NCBI RefSeq assembly: GCF_001693275.1
Contig: NZ_CP016477.1
Coordinates: forward strand, 930,001-994,000
Direction of reading: 5' to 3'
Length of the DNA stretch: 64,000 bases
DNA from: Picosynechococcus sp. PCC 7117
GTDB taxonomy: Bacteria > Cyanobacteriota > Cyanobacteriia > Cyanobacteriales > MRBY01
Below are positions 38,761 to 47,717 of this stretch, piece after piece. The stretch's first letter is position 1; the number at the start of each line of letters is the position of its first letter. The translations under genes were made by a program, and so were the position numbers. A model generated the notes under the pieces. That model saw only the letters and a program-made list of their open reading frames with translations, searched no databases and was not told the origin of the DNA.

Positions 38761-39108
38761 AAGCTCCTGTTCTCCTCGATGTCTGTGAAATTTGGTTAAT
38801 CCTTGGGTAGTTTACAATACTTAAGGCTAATTCATAAACCTTGATGTGCCATAAACACTGTTTAGAAAAAAACAAAAAACGCTTGTAATTCAACGTTTCT
38901 AGGCTAATTTCAAGCTAGCCATTTGCTGCTTCGCTGCGTTTATAAAATACCAAGTCCACGGTTACTTTCTGAAGTTTATCGTCTTCTTTAACGGCGATCG
39001 CCTCGTGGAGTTTGACAATTAAGAGGATTAATGTTCCGTGACGTGATTGATAAACAATCGATTTTCCTGCATTGGGAAGAATTTAAGAGAGTGTCATGTC
39101 CTCGGTTC
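38761..39108. other. 348-bp intergenic region upstream of crtR
   Basis: Mostly AT-rich, with one HIP1 octamer near 38995. It presumably carries the crtR promoter. I see no clear terminator, repeat or RNA. A 33-codon plus-strand frame at 39031 was considered and rejected. Confidence 0.5.
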
Positions 39109-39915
39109 CTAGTCACTGGCTGGGGGATTTAGCTTTGGCAACAGGCGATCGCACACAAACAAAGTGCCAGAGGCAACGCAGAGGGGAATTGTCACGAGAT
39201 TGAGAAAAGGCAAACTGATCAACCCCAGACAAACCAGCCCAAACCCTGCACTCCCCGGCAAGGCCCGGTAAACTTGCCGCAACTTTTGGCGAAACGTGAA
39301 GCGCCTTCTCTCAAGGGTGGCGTCGAAAAAATCAAGGCAAATGATCGTTAAAGTCACCGCCAAGCCTCCCAGGGAGGACAGCACGCTACCAATCCCCGGC
39401 AAAAAGTTGATCCCAAACAACAAAGGGGCGATCGCCAAGACCAAAGCGAATTTTTTCAGTTCAAAAAGAATGGCACGGCCAATGTCGCGAATAATGCCCA
39501 CTTCAATGATTTCCAAACGACTGGTGCGGAGTTTTTCAATCTGTTCTGAGAGTTGGCCATACCAAGGGGCACCAAGAATAACGCCAAACTGCACTAGCAG
39601 CAGTCCCACAGCAATAAACACTGCTGCAATGAAAACAAGACCTAACAACCCTCCCAGAAAATTTGCACCGTAATCTAACCACTGCAACCAGGAAGGTAAC
39701 CGATCAATCAAACCAATCAGACTGGTGCTAATCCAAGTGTAGCCAGCCCCCGCCGTCCGCCAAGCCCAGCGCAAAGAGAAGGTGTAGAGCACCCCCCCCA
39801 GCACAACATTAACGCCAAGGGGAATCGCTAAATATTGGAGAAGCTTCGGGTGACGGGAAAAAAATTTCGCAGCGCGGAATGGATAACTGGCCCCCCGAAT
39901 GAAGTCAATGGGCAT
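39109..39915 (-). CDS. EI24/CysZ-like membrane protein
   Basis: A 268-residue integral membrane protein of the EI24 family. Hydrophobic segments lie at about 30-48, 86-118, 155-195 and 225-255. The start IDFIRGASYPFRAAKFFSRHPKLLQY resembles the amphipathic N-terminus of the family. CysZ members admit sulfate, but the cyanobacterial members are not assigned by sequence. It may form a unit with the SDR gene 48 bp upstream. Confidence 0.8.
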   Translation of the reverse strand: MPIDFIRGASYPFRAAKFFSRHPKLLQYLAIPLGVNVVLGGVLYTFSLRWAWRTAGAGYTWISTSLIGLIDRLPSWLQWLDYGANFLGGLLGLVFIAAVFIAVGLLLVQFGVILGAPWYGQLSEQIEKLRTSRLEIIEVGIIRDIGRAILFELKKFALVLAIAPLLFGINFLPGIGSVLSSLGGLAVTLTIICLDFFDATLERRRFTFRQKLRQVYRALPGSAGFGLVCLGLISLPFLNLVTIPLCVASGTLFVCDRLLPKLNPPASD

Positions 39916-39963
39916 ATTTTTCGGGTCAACTCTACCTTGGGTCGTAATGCTCTGTCTTTCAAT

Positions 39964-40794
39964 CTAAACTTCAATGGTCGGATGGCGGAATGTAAACCCT
40001 AAATTTTTTAATTTTTGGTTAGATACACGCACATTTAAAGGGCGATCAGAGGCTTGACTCGCATCCCAACGTACTGGGGCCAGGGCATATTTTTCGGCCA
40101 AACGAGAGAGTAATTCCCGCCGGAGCAGTGGTTCATCACAAACCAGATTAAATAAACCGCTCAGATTATGGATCTGGGCAAACTCGATCGCTGCCACAAT
40201 ATCTGCTAAATGAATCCAGTTACCATATTCGCTGCCGTCACCAGGCCGCACCTGGCCCATGGCCCGTTGGAAAATTTTTTTAATTTCCCGCCCTTCACCA
40301 TAGATTCCCCCCAAACGGAGAATGCAAACCTGACGTGCATCGGTGGCGATCGCCTTTAGGGTTTGTTCCGTTGCCAAAAGAATTTCTGCAAAAACATGAG
40401 GTGGTTTGTCGGGGGTCTTTTCATCAACCCAAGCACCGTGGTGATTGCCGACGATGGCGTAGCTGCTGGTATAAATCACCTGTTTAATGGTGTCGTTATG
40501 GGTGAGGGCCTGGGCGAGGTTTTGGGCCGTTTTGAGATAAGCCTGCCGATAATTTGCTTCGGTGCGCCCCTTTGAACCCACGGCCAAAAGAATGACATCT
40601 TGGCCTTCACAAAGCTCCTGGAGGGCTTCTGGTTGATCGCCGCTGAGGACTTTCACCTGGTGAGCAATCCCTTGTAACTGGGAGACTTTTTCGGGGGTCG
40701 TTGTTGTCACGGTCACTTGATGACCCGCCGTTGTCCACTGCTTGGCGATCGCCTGGCCCACATAGCCACAGCCAATAATTGCAATTTTCACCAA
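39964..40794 (-). CDS. NAD(P)-binding SDR/epimerase-like protein
   Basis: A Rossmann protein opening IAIIGCGYVGQAIAKQW, with GSKGRTEANYRQAYLKTAQNL, YTSSYAIVGNHHGAW and RLGGIYGEGREIKKIF, resembling YeeZ-type atypical SDRs. It starts at TTG (40794), or at GTG one codon on, with GGAGG 7-10 bp upstream. The substrate is unknown. It is divergent from the acyltransferase gene with a 66-bp gap. Confidence 0.85.
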   Translation of the reverse strand: MVKIAIIGCGYVGQAIAKQWTTAGHQVTVTTTTPEKVSQLQGIAHQVKVLSGDQPEALQELCEGQDVILLAVGSKGRTEANYRQAYLKTAQNLAQALTHNDTIKQVIYTSSYAIVGNHHGAWVDEKTPDKPPHVFAEILLATEQTLKAIATDARQVCILRLGGIYGEGREIKKIFQRAMGQVRPGDGSEYGNWIHLADIVAAIEFAQIHNLSGLFNLVCDEPLLRRELLSRLAEKYALAPVRWDASQASDRPLNVRVSNQKLKNLGFTFRHPTIEV

Positions 40795-40860
40795 GGGAAT
40801 TCCTCCTTAACAAACCGTGCCATAATTTTAAGCATTGTAAAGTCTTGTTTTGTCGCTATT

Positions 40861-41736
40861 ATGCCCCTTTTTCCGCCATTTCCGCCCCTGGATCCGCCTT
40901 TGGATGGCTGGTCTCTTGAGGGGCGTGACCCAGAAACTATCCGGCGTTTGCTGCCCCTCTGGGAGTGGCTCTACAAATTTTATTTTCGGGTAGAAACCAG
41001 TGGCTGGGAAAATTTACCGACGGCTGAGCCGGTGTTAGGGGTTGGTTCCCACAATGGCGGCCTTGCGGCGCCGGATATGTGGATGATGATGTATGACTGG
41101 TTTCGGCGGTATGGAGTTGAAAGGCCCACCTATGGTCTGATGCATCGCAATATTTGGCTCGCTTTCCCAGAATTAGCGAAAATTGCGGTCAAAACAGGGG
41201 CAGTGCAGGCCCACCCGAAAATGGCGATCGCCGCTTTGAAATCCGGGGCCAATGTCCTTGTCTATCCCGGGGGTGGCCAAGATGTCTTCCGGCCCCATGC
41301 CCAAAGAAATCAGATTTATTTTGCCGAGCGACGGGGATTTATTAAACTGGCCCTGCGCCAGGGGGTGCCCATTGTGCCACTGATTTCCTGGGGCGCCCAC
41401 GACAGTATTTTTGTCATTGAAGATATCTACGAACCCCTTAAAGAATTTTTAAAAGCGTTTAACCTGCCGTGGCTATTTAACATCGACCCAGAAGTCTTTC
41501 CTATTTATCTCGGTTTACCCTGGGGCGTCGCCTTTGGCCCCCTACCCAACTTTCCCTTACCCACAAAAATGTACACACGGGTCTGTCCACCAATTCGCTT
41601 TGAAAAATATGGCCGGGCCGCGGCGGGCGATCGCCCCTATGTTGAAGCCTGCTATCAGCGGGTTTTAGGGGAAATGCAACGGGAATTAGACCAATTAATC
41701 GCGGAGGTCGAATCTCGCCCTAAAAGTTGTCCCTAG
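40861..41736 (+). CDS. DGAT/PlsC-like acyltransferase
   Basis: A 291-residue lysophospholipid-acyltransferase-fold enzyme. The catalytic HX4D-type segment appears in SHNGGLAAPDMWMMM near residue 65, with GSNGxx-like YPGGGQDVFRP near 138 and IVPLISWGAHDSIF near 175. It resembles the DGAT-like slr2103 type of Synechocystis, which is linked in the literature I recall to acyl-plastoquinol formation; I could not check this. The start ATG at 40861 follows the promoter gap. Its stop overlaps the convergent permease by 4 bp. Confidence 0.8.
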   Translation: MPLFPPFPPLDPPLDGWSLEGRDPETIRRLLPLWEWLYKFYFRVETSGWENLPTAEPVLGVGSHNGGLAAPDMWMMMYDWFRRYGVERPTYGLMHRNIWLAFPELAKIAVKTGAVQAHPKMAIAALKSGANVLVYPGGGQDVFRPHAQRNQIYFAERRGFIKLALRQGVPIVPLISWGAHDSIFVIEDIYEPLKEFLKAFNLPWLFNIDPEVFPIYLGLPWGVAFGPLPNFPLPTKMYTRVCPPIRFEKYGRAAAGDRPYVEACYQRVLGEMQRELDQLIAEVESRPKSCP

Positions 41737-42593
41737 CGGCGGTTCGCAGGATTTAGCCAGGTGTTTAAGCCTTCCCCCAGCAAAGATAAACCCATCACCA
41801 TCAGGGTCATGGTCAGCCCCGGAAACAGCGCCGTCCACCAAATCCCCGTCGGCAAAGCATCGAGGGCGAGGCGCAAATCATGGCCCCATTCCGGCGTGCC
41901 ATCGGGCAAACCTAAACCCAAAAAACCTAATCCCCCCAGAATTAAAATCGCATCGGCAGCATTGAGGGCAAACAGTACCGGTACACTCTGGATTACATTG
42001 AGAAACAAATATTTCGACAAAATTCGCCTCGGCGTTGCCCCCATAGCCTGGGCTGCTTCGATAAACAGTTCTGTTTTGGCGCTGGTGGTGCGGTTGCGGA
42101 CAAGGCGAAAATATTGGGGCACATAGGAAATACTCAAGGCGATCGCCGCATTAATCACTCCTTTGCCCACCACAAAGGCGAGGGTAACGGACAACAGCAA
42201 TCCCGGTAGGGTATAAATCGTATCCATTAAGAAGAGCAGCACCCGGTCTACCTTGCCACCAAAATACCCACTCACCATCCCCAGGGGGACGCCGATCATT
42301 AAACTGAGACTCGTGGCTAGCAGCACTACCTTGAGGGCTGCCTGGGTACCAAAGAGGGTGCGGGACAAAACATCGTAACCCTGGCGACTGGTGCCAAACC
42401 AATGGTTCCAACTAGGAGGACTATGGATCGGGAAACTGAGGGAATCGAGGGGGTCTTTCAGCCAGCCGACATTTTCTAATAAGGGTGCGCCGAGGGCGAT
42501 CGCCACAAATAGCCCGGTAAGCGTCACCCCCACCAGGGCCAGGCGACGCGAAAGTTTTGCCTCAGGATTTTCCCCTGCCATAACAGCCCACAT
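41733..42593 (-). CDS. ABC transporter permease, DppC type
   Basis: A 286-residue permease for peptides or nickel. An N-terminal segment is followed by a periplasmic part (SPPSWNHWFGTSRQGYDVLSRTLFG) and five or six membrane helices. The coupling EAA-type motif AAQAMGATPRRILSKYLFLNV lies near residue 185. DppB, DppD/F and a binding protein are absent from the window. A second ATG four codons in is possible. It is the last gene of the unit with the KaiB-like gene. Confidence 0.9.
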   Translation of the reverse strand: MWAVMAGENPEAKLSRRLALVGVTLTGLFVAIALGAPLLENVGWLKDPLDSLSFPIHSPPSWNHWFGTSRQGYDVLSRTLFGTQAALKVVLLATSLSLMIGVPLGMVSGYFGGKVDRVLLFLMDTIYTLPGLLLSVTLAFVVGKGVINAAIALSISYVPQYFRLVRNRTTSAKTELFIEAAQAMGATPRRILSKYLFLNVIQSVPVLFALNAADAILILGGLGFLGLGLPDGTPEWGHDLRLALDALPTGIWWTALFPGLTMTLMVMGLSLLGEGLNTWLNPANRR

Positions 42594-42645
42594 TAAAACA
42601 GAACGTCTGTCAGTATAGCGGTTGGGCGGTCTCTCCCCATGGCTT

Positions 42646-42984
42646 TTACCAAATATCTAAACCAATCAGAATACTTTCTCGATCGGATAAATCGCCGATA
42701 AACTTTCGCAAGGGGGGCGGCAATTTCTTGATCAGAGTCGGGGTCGCAACAATCCGTTCTGACTCAGCGAGATCGGGGTGCTCGTAAATATCAATGATCC
42801 GGATTTCGTGGCGTCCGGGCAGATATTCGCTGCAAATGCTTTCTAGTTCGTTGATCGCCCAGCGGGAATGGCTATTACTGCCAGCAACGTAGAGATAAAG
42901 CACATAGAATTCATTTTGTTTGTGGTGGATGGGAGGGCTTGGATCTAGCCGCGGGGAGGGATCCTTAGAGAAGTCAGAAGCCAT
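42646..42984 (-). CDS. KaiB-like thioredoxin-fold protein, orphan
   Basis: A 112-residue homologue of the clock protein KaiB. The core EFYVLYLYVAGSNSHSRWAINELESICSEY, the helix-turn DIYEHPDLAESERIVATPTLIKKLPPPLRKFIGDLSDRESILIGLDIW and the PPP motif match KaiB. The N-terminal ~25 residues (Pro-rich) are an extension, and the acidic C-terminal tail is absent. No kaiA or kaiC is in the window. It lies 14 bp after a cysteine desulfurase and 52 bp before a permease. It is probably a KaiB3-type paralogue rather than the clock KaiB. Confidence 0.88.
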   Translation of the reverse strand: MASDFSKDPSPRLDPSPPIHHKQNEFYVLYLYVAGSNSHSRWAINELESICSEYLPGRHEIRIIDIYEHPDLAESERIVATPTLIKKLPPPLRKFIGDLSDRESILIGLDIW

Positions 42985-42998
42985 GTATTTGGGTCAGG

Positions 42999-44162
42999 TT
43001 ATGCCAGAAGCACGGTAGGTTGTCGCTGCAAAATTTGTTCGAGGGCGATCGCCGTCCATTCTATATCTTCCATTTGAGTTTGTGCACCTAGGGTTAAGCG
43101 AATCCCGGAGAGGGCCTCTTGATCGCTATAGCCCATCGCCTTCAGGGTTGTGCTGGGATTGAGCTTACCGCTATGGCAGGCAGACCCCGCACTAATACCG
43201 ATGCCAGCGAGGTTCATTTGGCGCACGAGGGTTTTCCCGGTTAGGCCCAGGAGGGGCGAATCTTGGCGCAAGGCAAAACTGACATGGTGGGGTAAGCGGG
43301 CATGGCGATCGCCTGTAATTTGTAAATGTGGGCTACTGCTCCCTCGGTTTAACAAAAAATTGCGGAGGCGACTCAAGCGCTCAATTTCTTGAGCCATGGT
43401 TTCCTCGGCGAGTTCAGCGGCCATGCCCAAAGCAACGATGCCGGGTAAATTTTGGGTGCCGGAGCGTAAATTGTGTTCTTGGCCGCCGCCGTAGAGTCGG
43501 GGCTGAAGTTTAATACCGTCGCGCACATACAACGCACCAGCCCCCTGGAGGCCATAGATTTTGTGCCCAGACAGGGAAAGCAAATCCACGGGAAGCTGGC
43601 GGAGATCAATGGGAATGCGTCCCACGGCCTGAACTGCATCGGTGTGAAAGGTGATGTGATGTTTTTTGGCGATCGCCCCCAGTTCCGCAATGGGTTGAAT
43701 GGTGCCCACTTCGCTCTGGCCATAGATCACCGAAATTAAAACCGTGTTGGCTTGAATCGCCTTTTCTAGATCCTGAGGATCTACTTGGCCACGACGATTA
43801 ACTCCGAGGCGTGTCACTTGCCAGCCTTGGGTTGCGAGGAAATCTGCGGCCTTGGCGATCGCCGGATGTTCCACCTGGGAGATAATCAAATGTTGCGGCT
43901 CTCGGTACTGATCGGTAATGCCAAAAATCGCCAGGTTATCGGCTTCGGTGCCCCCTGCCGTAAAAATAATTTCATCGGGGTTCGCTGCACCAATGAGGCT
44001 CGCCACTTGCATCCGCGCCATTTCCAGGAGAGTGGCAGCCCGATTGCCCCAACCATGTAAGCTTGAGGGGTTGCCCCAGGTTTGGCCACAGACTTCTTGC
44101 ACCCGCTGGATCACCAAGGGATGGGGGGGCGTTGTTGCGCTGTAATCAAGGTAAATTTGCAT
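42999..44162 (-). CDS. cysteine desulfurase, NifS/IscS type
   Basis: A PLP enzyme that removes sulfur from cysteine. The start MQIYLDYSATTPPHPLV is the family N-terminus; a longer frame to 44255 is less likely. The PLP Lys is in SLSGHKIYGLQGAG near residue 203, and the catalytic loop has SAGSACHSGKLNPS near 325. At 387 residues it is normal. It heads a unit with the KaiB-like gene and the permease. A terminator lies just upstream, closing the GH57 gene. Confidence 0.93.
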   Translation of the reverse strand: MQIYLDYSATTPPHPLVIQRVQEVCGQTWGNPSSLHGWGNRAATLLEMARMQVASLIGAANPDEIIFTAGGTEADNLAIFGITDQYREPQHLIISQVEHPAIAKAADFLATQGWQVTRLGVNRRGQVDPQDLEKAIQANTVLISVIYGQSEVGTIQPIAELGAIAKKHHITFHTDAVQAVGRIPIDLRQLPVDLLSLSGHKIYGLQGAGALYVRDGIKLQPRLYGGGQEHNLRSGTQNLPGIVALGMAAELAEETMAQEIERLSRLRNFLLNRGSSSPHLQITGDRHARLPHHVSFALRQDSPLLGLTGKTLVRQMNLAGIGISAGSACHSGKLNPSTTLKAMGYSDQEALSGIRLTLGAQTQMEDIEWTAIALEQILQRQPTVLLA

Positions 44163-44266
44163 GGTGGGCGATCGCTCAATGGTTCCCTTAGCATACGCAA
44201 ATTCGGGCCAACCCGTCAGCCCGTGCGACCAAGGGAGTATCCCAGGATAAGCCAAAGTCGCAACAA

Positions 44267-44300
44267 GAAAAAACTCCCCCAGTCCAAGACCAGAAGAGTT
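44267..44300 (-). terminator. terminator after the GH57 gene
   Basis: On the minus strand AACTCTTCTGGTC pairs with GACTGGGGGAGTT (several G-T pairs) around a TTG triloop, then continues in a T-rich tail. It lies about 30 bp past the GH57 stop. Confidence 0.8.
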
Positions 44301-44328
44301 TCGCCATCACATCACTCTAGTACAAACC

Positions 44329-45795
44329 CTAAGCCAAACTTGCAAGCCCATCACTGTAGAGCTTCCGGGCGTAGTCTGTCCAAGTGCCCTGGCCCCAATA
44401 GCGGAAACAACTGGTTTCTACCAACAGCAAATACAACAGAGATCGTTGATAAGCTTCTGTTTTCGTTACGCTGGGATCTTCGGCCACGAGGCGGTCATAT
44501 TTTTCGTGGAATTTAGCGCTCAGTTCGTTCATCGGCTCCAGGACATTTTCATAACCCTTGACCCAACTGAGATCATTTGTCCAGGAAGCGCCATCCACAT
44601 GGAATTGGTGGTCATGTTCATTTAAATAGGCGATCGCCTGATTGACAGTTTCCGGCGTAACACCTTGATTTTCGGCCTCTAGTCTTGCCCAAATCTTCGC
44701 CTGGCCCACCGCCTGACACACTGGATAATCGGCTTCGGTAATACCCTTCACTTCTAGGAGTTCAAGATATTCCGTGCCGTTAAAACCGACAACACTACCG
44801 TCATTTTTAATGTCATGCCAAGCTGGGAGATAACCTCCAGGAAACTCATTCATCATCACGCCGCCATTTTCCCCATCGGCGATCTGGGAAACTAAACAGG
44901 GCACTGATTGACCTGCTAATTCTTGGCGATCGCGACTCTTGGCTTCGTAGTAGGGTTGCATCTGGGCCACCAGTTTCGTATCAGACCCCTGGGTTTTAAT
45001 CAGTGCCGTAATGCTGATTTCTTCGCCCCGGGAATTTTTCACCACCAGGCGATTGGGGAGATATTTATCATCATGGTGTAAACCAGAACCGTCCAAACGC
45101 TCCACGGAATGTTCTTGCACTAACAACCAACGATAACCACATTCCTTGAGGGCTTTAATGTATTCAAATAGCGTATCCGGATGATTGGGGAGGTGCATTT
45201 CTGGGGGCGAAAATCCTTTAACCCGCTTCAGGGCTTCGACCCCAAAGATTTCCGCAAAATAATGCTGCCAGGCTTGAATTTGCAATTTTAAATCGGGGAT
45301 GGGCGTCGAAGGGGCCACCGCATGGCTCCACATAGTCCCTAGCCATTCCACATAGGGCTGATAACAGGCATCTGTGGTGATTTTCTTGAGGTTATCGAGG
45401 ACATCTTCCCGGCCCATTTGCCGTAGACCCCAGAGCAGGTTGCCAGAATAATCCAACATAATCCGGGGGCTGCAGCCTGCAGCTACTAGCTCAGGGATAA
45501 ACTCTCCCATGCGGCTGTAGCACCAAGCAAACACTGTGGCATTGTGGTTATCACCATCATGGGGATTTTCCATCATGTGCTGCAAGTTGCAAATGAGTGC
45601 GCCATCGGTTCCGGCGGGAATGGTGGGTTGGTGCATATGAAGGGCACAGGCAAACCCAGCCTTGACTTGATCAAGATTGAGATCACTCCGATCGAGAAAG
45701 ATTTTTTCGTGATGATTGACAATCTCTGAAATTTCCTGCTCCTGACCGCAAATATTGGGTAATTGGGTTGCTTGAGGAGAAAGTGTCGAAACCAT
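44329..45795 (-). CDS. glycoside hydrolase family 57 protein
   Basis: A 488-residue GH57-type enzyme. The N-terminal motif HMHQP lies near residue 53. The nucleophile motif KGFSPPEMHLP with Glu near 195, WLLVQEHSVERL near 230 and the acidic DGENGGVMMNEF near 305 follow the family order. It probably acts on alpha-glucans in the cytoplasm (amylase, 4-alpha-glucanotransferase or branching enzyme; specificity unread). The ATG at 45795 with AAGGA upstream is preferred over a 23-codon extension. Confidence 0.85.
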   Translation of the reverse strand: MVSTLSPQATQLPNICGQEQEISEIVNHHEKIFLDRSDLNLDQVKAGFACALHMHQPTIPAGTDGALICNLQHMMENPHDGDNHNATVFAWCYSRMGEFIPELVAAGCSPRIMLDYSGNLLWGLRQMGREDVLDNLKKITTDACYQPYVEWLGTMWSHAVAPSTPIPDLKLQIQAWQHYFAEIFGVEALKRVKGFSPPEMHLPNHPDTLFEYIKALKECGYRWLLVQEHSVERLDGSGLHHDDKYLPNRLVVKNSRGEEISITALIKTQGSDTKLVAQMQPYYEAKSRDRQELAGQSVPCLVSQIADGENGGVMMNEFPGGYLPAWHDIKNDGSVVGFNGTEYLELLEVKGITEADYPVCQAVGQAKIWARLEAENQGVTPETVNQAIAYLNEHDHQFHVDGASWTNDLSWVKGYENVLEPMNELSAKFHEKYDRLVAEDPSVTKTEAYQRSLLYLLLVETSCFRYWGQGTWTDYARKLYSDGLASLA

Positions 45796-45971
45796 GTATT
45801 TTTCCTTATATATCTTTATCGCAATCACGGGACGATGCTTGAAGATCGCTACGGTCAATCCCACAAGGTCGTTTGTGCTGTCGTGGTCTTAATGTTATCT
45901 CAATCCTTTGGGAGTTAAGTTTAAGTTTTAGTTTATCTTGTTATTATTTGATAACCTTATGTTTTGTGAAG

Positions 45972-46006
45972 AAAAAAAGAGAGACCAGTGGACTGATCCC
46001 TCTCAA
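45972..46006 (-). terminator. terminator of the ndhAIGE operon
   Basis: On the minus strand GAGA-GG-GATCAG pairs with CTGGTC-TCTC around TCCA (two-base bulge, one G-T pair), followed by seven T residues. It lies about 40 bp past ndhE. Confidence 0.8.
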
Positions 46007-46045
46007 AAAGATGAAGTTTATTAACTTTGCTTGGTTTTTAAAGGG

Positions 46046-46357
46046 CTACCATTTCAGCAAATTAAACTGTTCCATATCGATGGTGTTGCGGTTGCGGTAA
46101 ATGGCAAGGATGATCGCCAAACCCACGGCGGCTTCAGCAGCAGCAACAGTCAGAACAAAGACGGTAAAAACTTGTCCTTTGATTTCGCCGGGATCGAGGA
46201 AGTTAGAAAAGCCCATAAAGTTGAGATTGACGGAGTTTAGCAATAGCTCAATGGACATCAACACGCGGACGGCATTGCGACTGGTCACTAAACCGTAAAT
46301 GCCGATGCAAAATAGGGCGGCAGCGAGAACCAGGATGTATTCGAGTTGAATTTGCAT
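46046..46357 (-). CDS. ndhE: NDH-1 subunit NdhE (NuoK-like)
   Basis: A 103-residue membrane subunit of the cyanobacterial NAD(P)H:quinone oxidoreductase. It has three hydrophobic segments and the family signature [18 protein letters not shown] near 35-52, with a Glu in the membrane and [15 protein letters not shown] near 70. I start at the ATG ending at 46357; a longer frame into ndhG exists. It is the last gene of the operon. Confidence 0.95.
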   Translation of the reverse strand: MQIQLEYILVLAAALFCIGIYGLVTSRNAVRVLMSIELLLNSVNLNFMGFSNFLDPGEIKGQVFTVFVLTVAAAEAAVGLAIILAIYRNRNTIDMEQFNLLKW

Positions 46358-46373
46358 GGGTGTCAAGAAAAGC

Positions 46374-46991
46374 TTAGTTTTGTTTGGATTTGGGGCTATT
46401 TGCGCCAGCGAGCTCCCGGGGACGCTCTGGTAGTTGGAGGCCAGTACTCCCTTCTTCTGTGGTTGTAATCTCAGGAATAATATCGCGACGGGCCAGGATA
46501 ATCGCGCCCACCATAGCAATGAGGAGGAGCACTGAAGCTAGTTCAAAAGGCAGGAGGAAATCGCTAAAGAAATGTTTGGCGATCGCCACCACAGAATTGC
46601 CCACTGCTGCCGGAGAAATTGCTGACAATTCCCAAGGAGTTACCAAAACCATCGTGCCAAGGAGAGCGAAAAGACCCAAGCAGACCAGAGCCGTTGCCCC
46701 CTGACGAAGGAGACGACCAGGCATCTGACTGAAGTCTTCTTTTTTATTCACCAACATGATGGCGAATAAGATCAAAACATTAATCGCCCCTACATAAATC
46801 AAGACCTGGGCTGCCGCGACGAAATCCGCATTTAACAGAATATAGAACCCAGAAATACTGATAAACACGCCCCCCAGCAGGAACGCTGAGTAGACAATAT
46901 TTTCAAAGAGCACAACCCCAAGGGCTGACCCCAGCATCATCACCGTAAGGATGACGAACGAAACAATTTGAACACCTTCTGCTAAATTCAC
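46374..46991 (-). CDS. ndhG: NDH-1 subunit NdhG (NuoJ-like)
   Basis: A 205-residue membrane subunit with five hydrophobic segments and the characteristic ALLGG-type N-terminal part and [25 protein letters not shown] segment near 60-84. The C-terminal tail is hydrophilic. It lies between ndhI and ndhE, as in other cyanobacteria, with short gaps that imply one transcript. Confidence 0.95.
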   Translation of the reverse strand: MNLAEGVQIVSFVILTVMMLGSALGVVLFENIVYSAFLLGGVFISISGFYILLNADFVAAAQVLIYVGAINVLILFAIMLVNKKEDFSQMPGRLLRQGATALVCLGLFALLGTMVLVTPWELSAISPAAVGNSVVAIAKHFFSDFLLPFELASVLLLIAMVGAIILARRDIIPEITTTEEGSTGLQLPERPRELAGANSPKSKQN

Positions 46992-47054
46992 AATTTTTTT
47001 AAAACTCCTGCTAAATTCACACCTGCACTAAATCTTGCTTAGTCTATCGTGGCT

Positions 47055-47666
47055 TTATTGATCTGCTGTTTCTTGTTGCTTTTCGGCCTGTAAGCGTTCG
47101 AGAATATCCTCTGGATGCTCGCCAGCCCGCTGACTGCCTTGGGGGAGATCATGGGGGTCAATGACACCTTGGGGCAAGTAGGCCAACTCCCGGAGGGGGG
47201 TCACCATTGGATCTTGGGTGACTTTGTAGGGCAGACGACCCAGGGCCACATTATCGTAGTTCAATTCGTGGCGATCGTAGGTGGCCAGCTCATATTCTTC
47301 TGTCATCGATAGACAATTGGTGGGGCAGTATTCGACACAGTTACCGCAGAAGATACAAACCCCAAAGTCGATGCTGTAATGCTTGAGGGTTTTCTTTTTG
47401 ATACTTTTATCAAATTCCCAATCCACGACGGGGAGATTGATCGGACAAACTCTTACACAGACTTCACAGGCAATACATTTATCGAATTCAAAGTGAATTC
47501 TGCCGCGGAACCGTTCTGAGGGAATCAGCTTCTCGTAGGGATATTGCACTGTCACGGGGCGTCGCCGCATGTGATCAAAAGTTACCGAGAGACCCTGGCC
47601 AATATACTTCGCTGCCTGGGCTGCATCCTTGGCATAGTCACCGACTTGTTTGAGGATTTTAAACAT
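47055..47666 (-). CDS. ndhI: NDH-1 iron-sulfur subunit NdhI
   Basis: A 203-residue peripheral-arm subunit with two [4Fe-4S] motifs: [12 protein letters not shown] near 65-76 and [12 protein letters not shown] near 105-116. The N-terminus ([23 protein letters not shown]) is amphipathic and probably binds the membrane arm. It lies 51 bp after ndhA and 63 bp before ndhG in the same operon. Confidence 0.96.
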   Translation of the reverse strand: MFKILKQVGDYAKDAAQAAKYIGQGLSVTFDHMRRRPVTVQYPYEKLIPSERFRGRIHFEFDKCIACEVCVRVCPINLPVVDWEFDKSIKKKTLKHYSIDFGVCIFCGNCVEYCPTNCLSMTEEYELATYDRHELNYDNVALGRLPYKVTQDPMVTPLRELAYLPQGVIDPHDLPQGSQRAGEHPEDILERLQAEKQQETADQ

Positions 47667-47717
47667 AGGACATAGGGTAAGAAGATCAACAAAGAAGGAG
47701 AAAGAAACGGCGAAGCC

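Noticed and set aside
39031-39132. 33-codon frame with an AAGAGG signal before the EI24 gene
   Set aside because: The product has no membrane segment or known small-protein pattern, and the frame overlaps the 3' end of the EI24 gene on the other strand.
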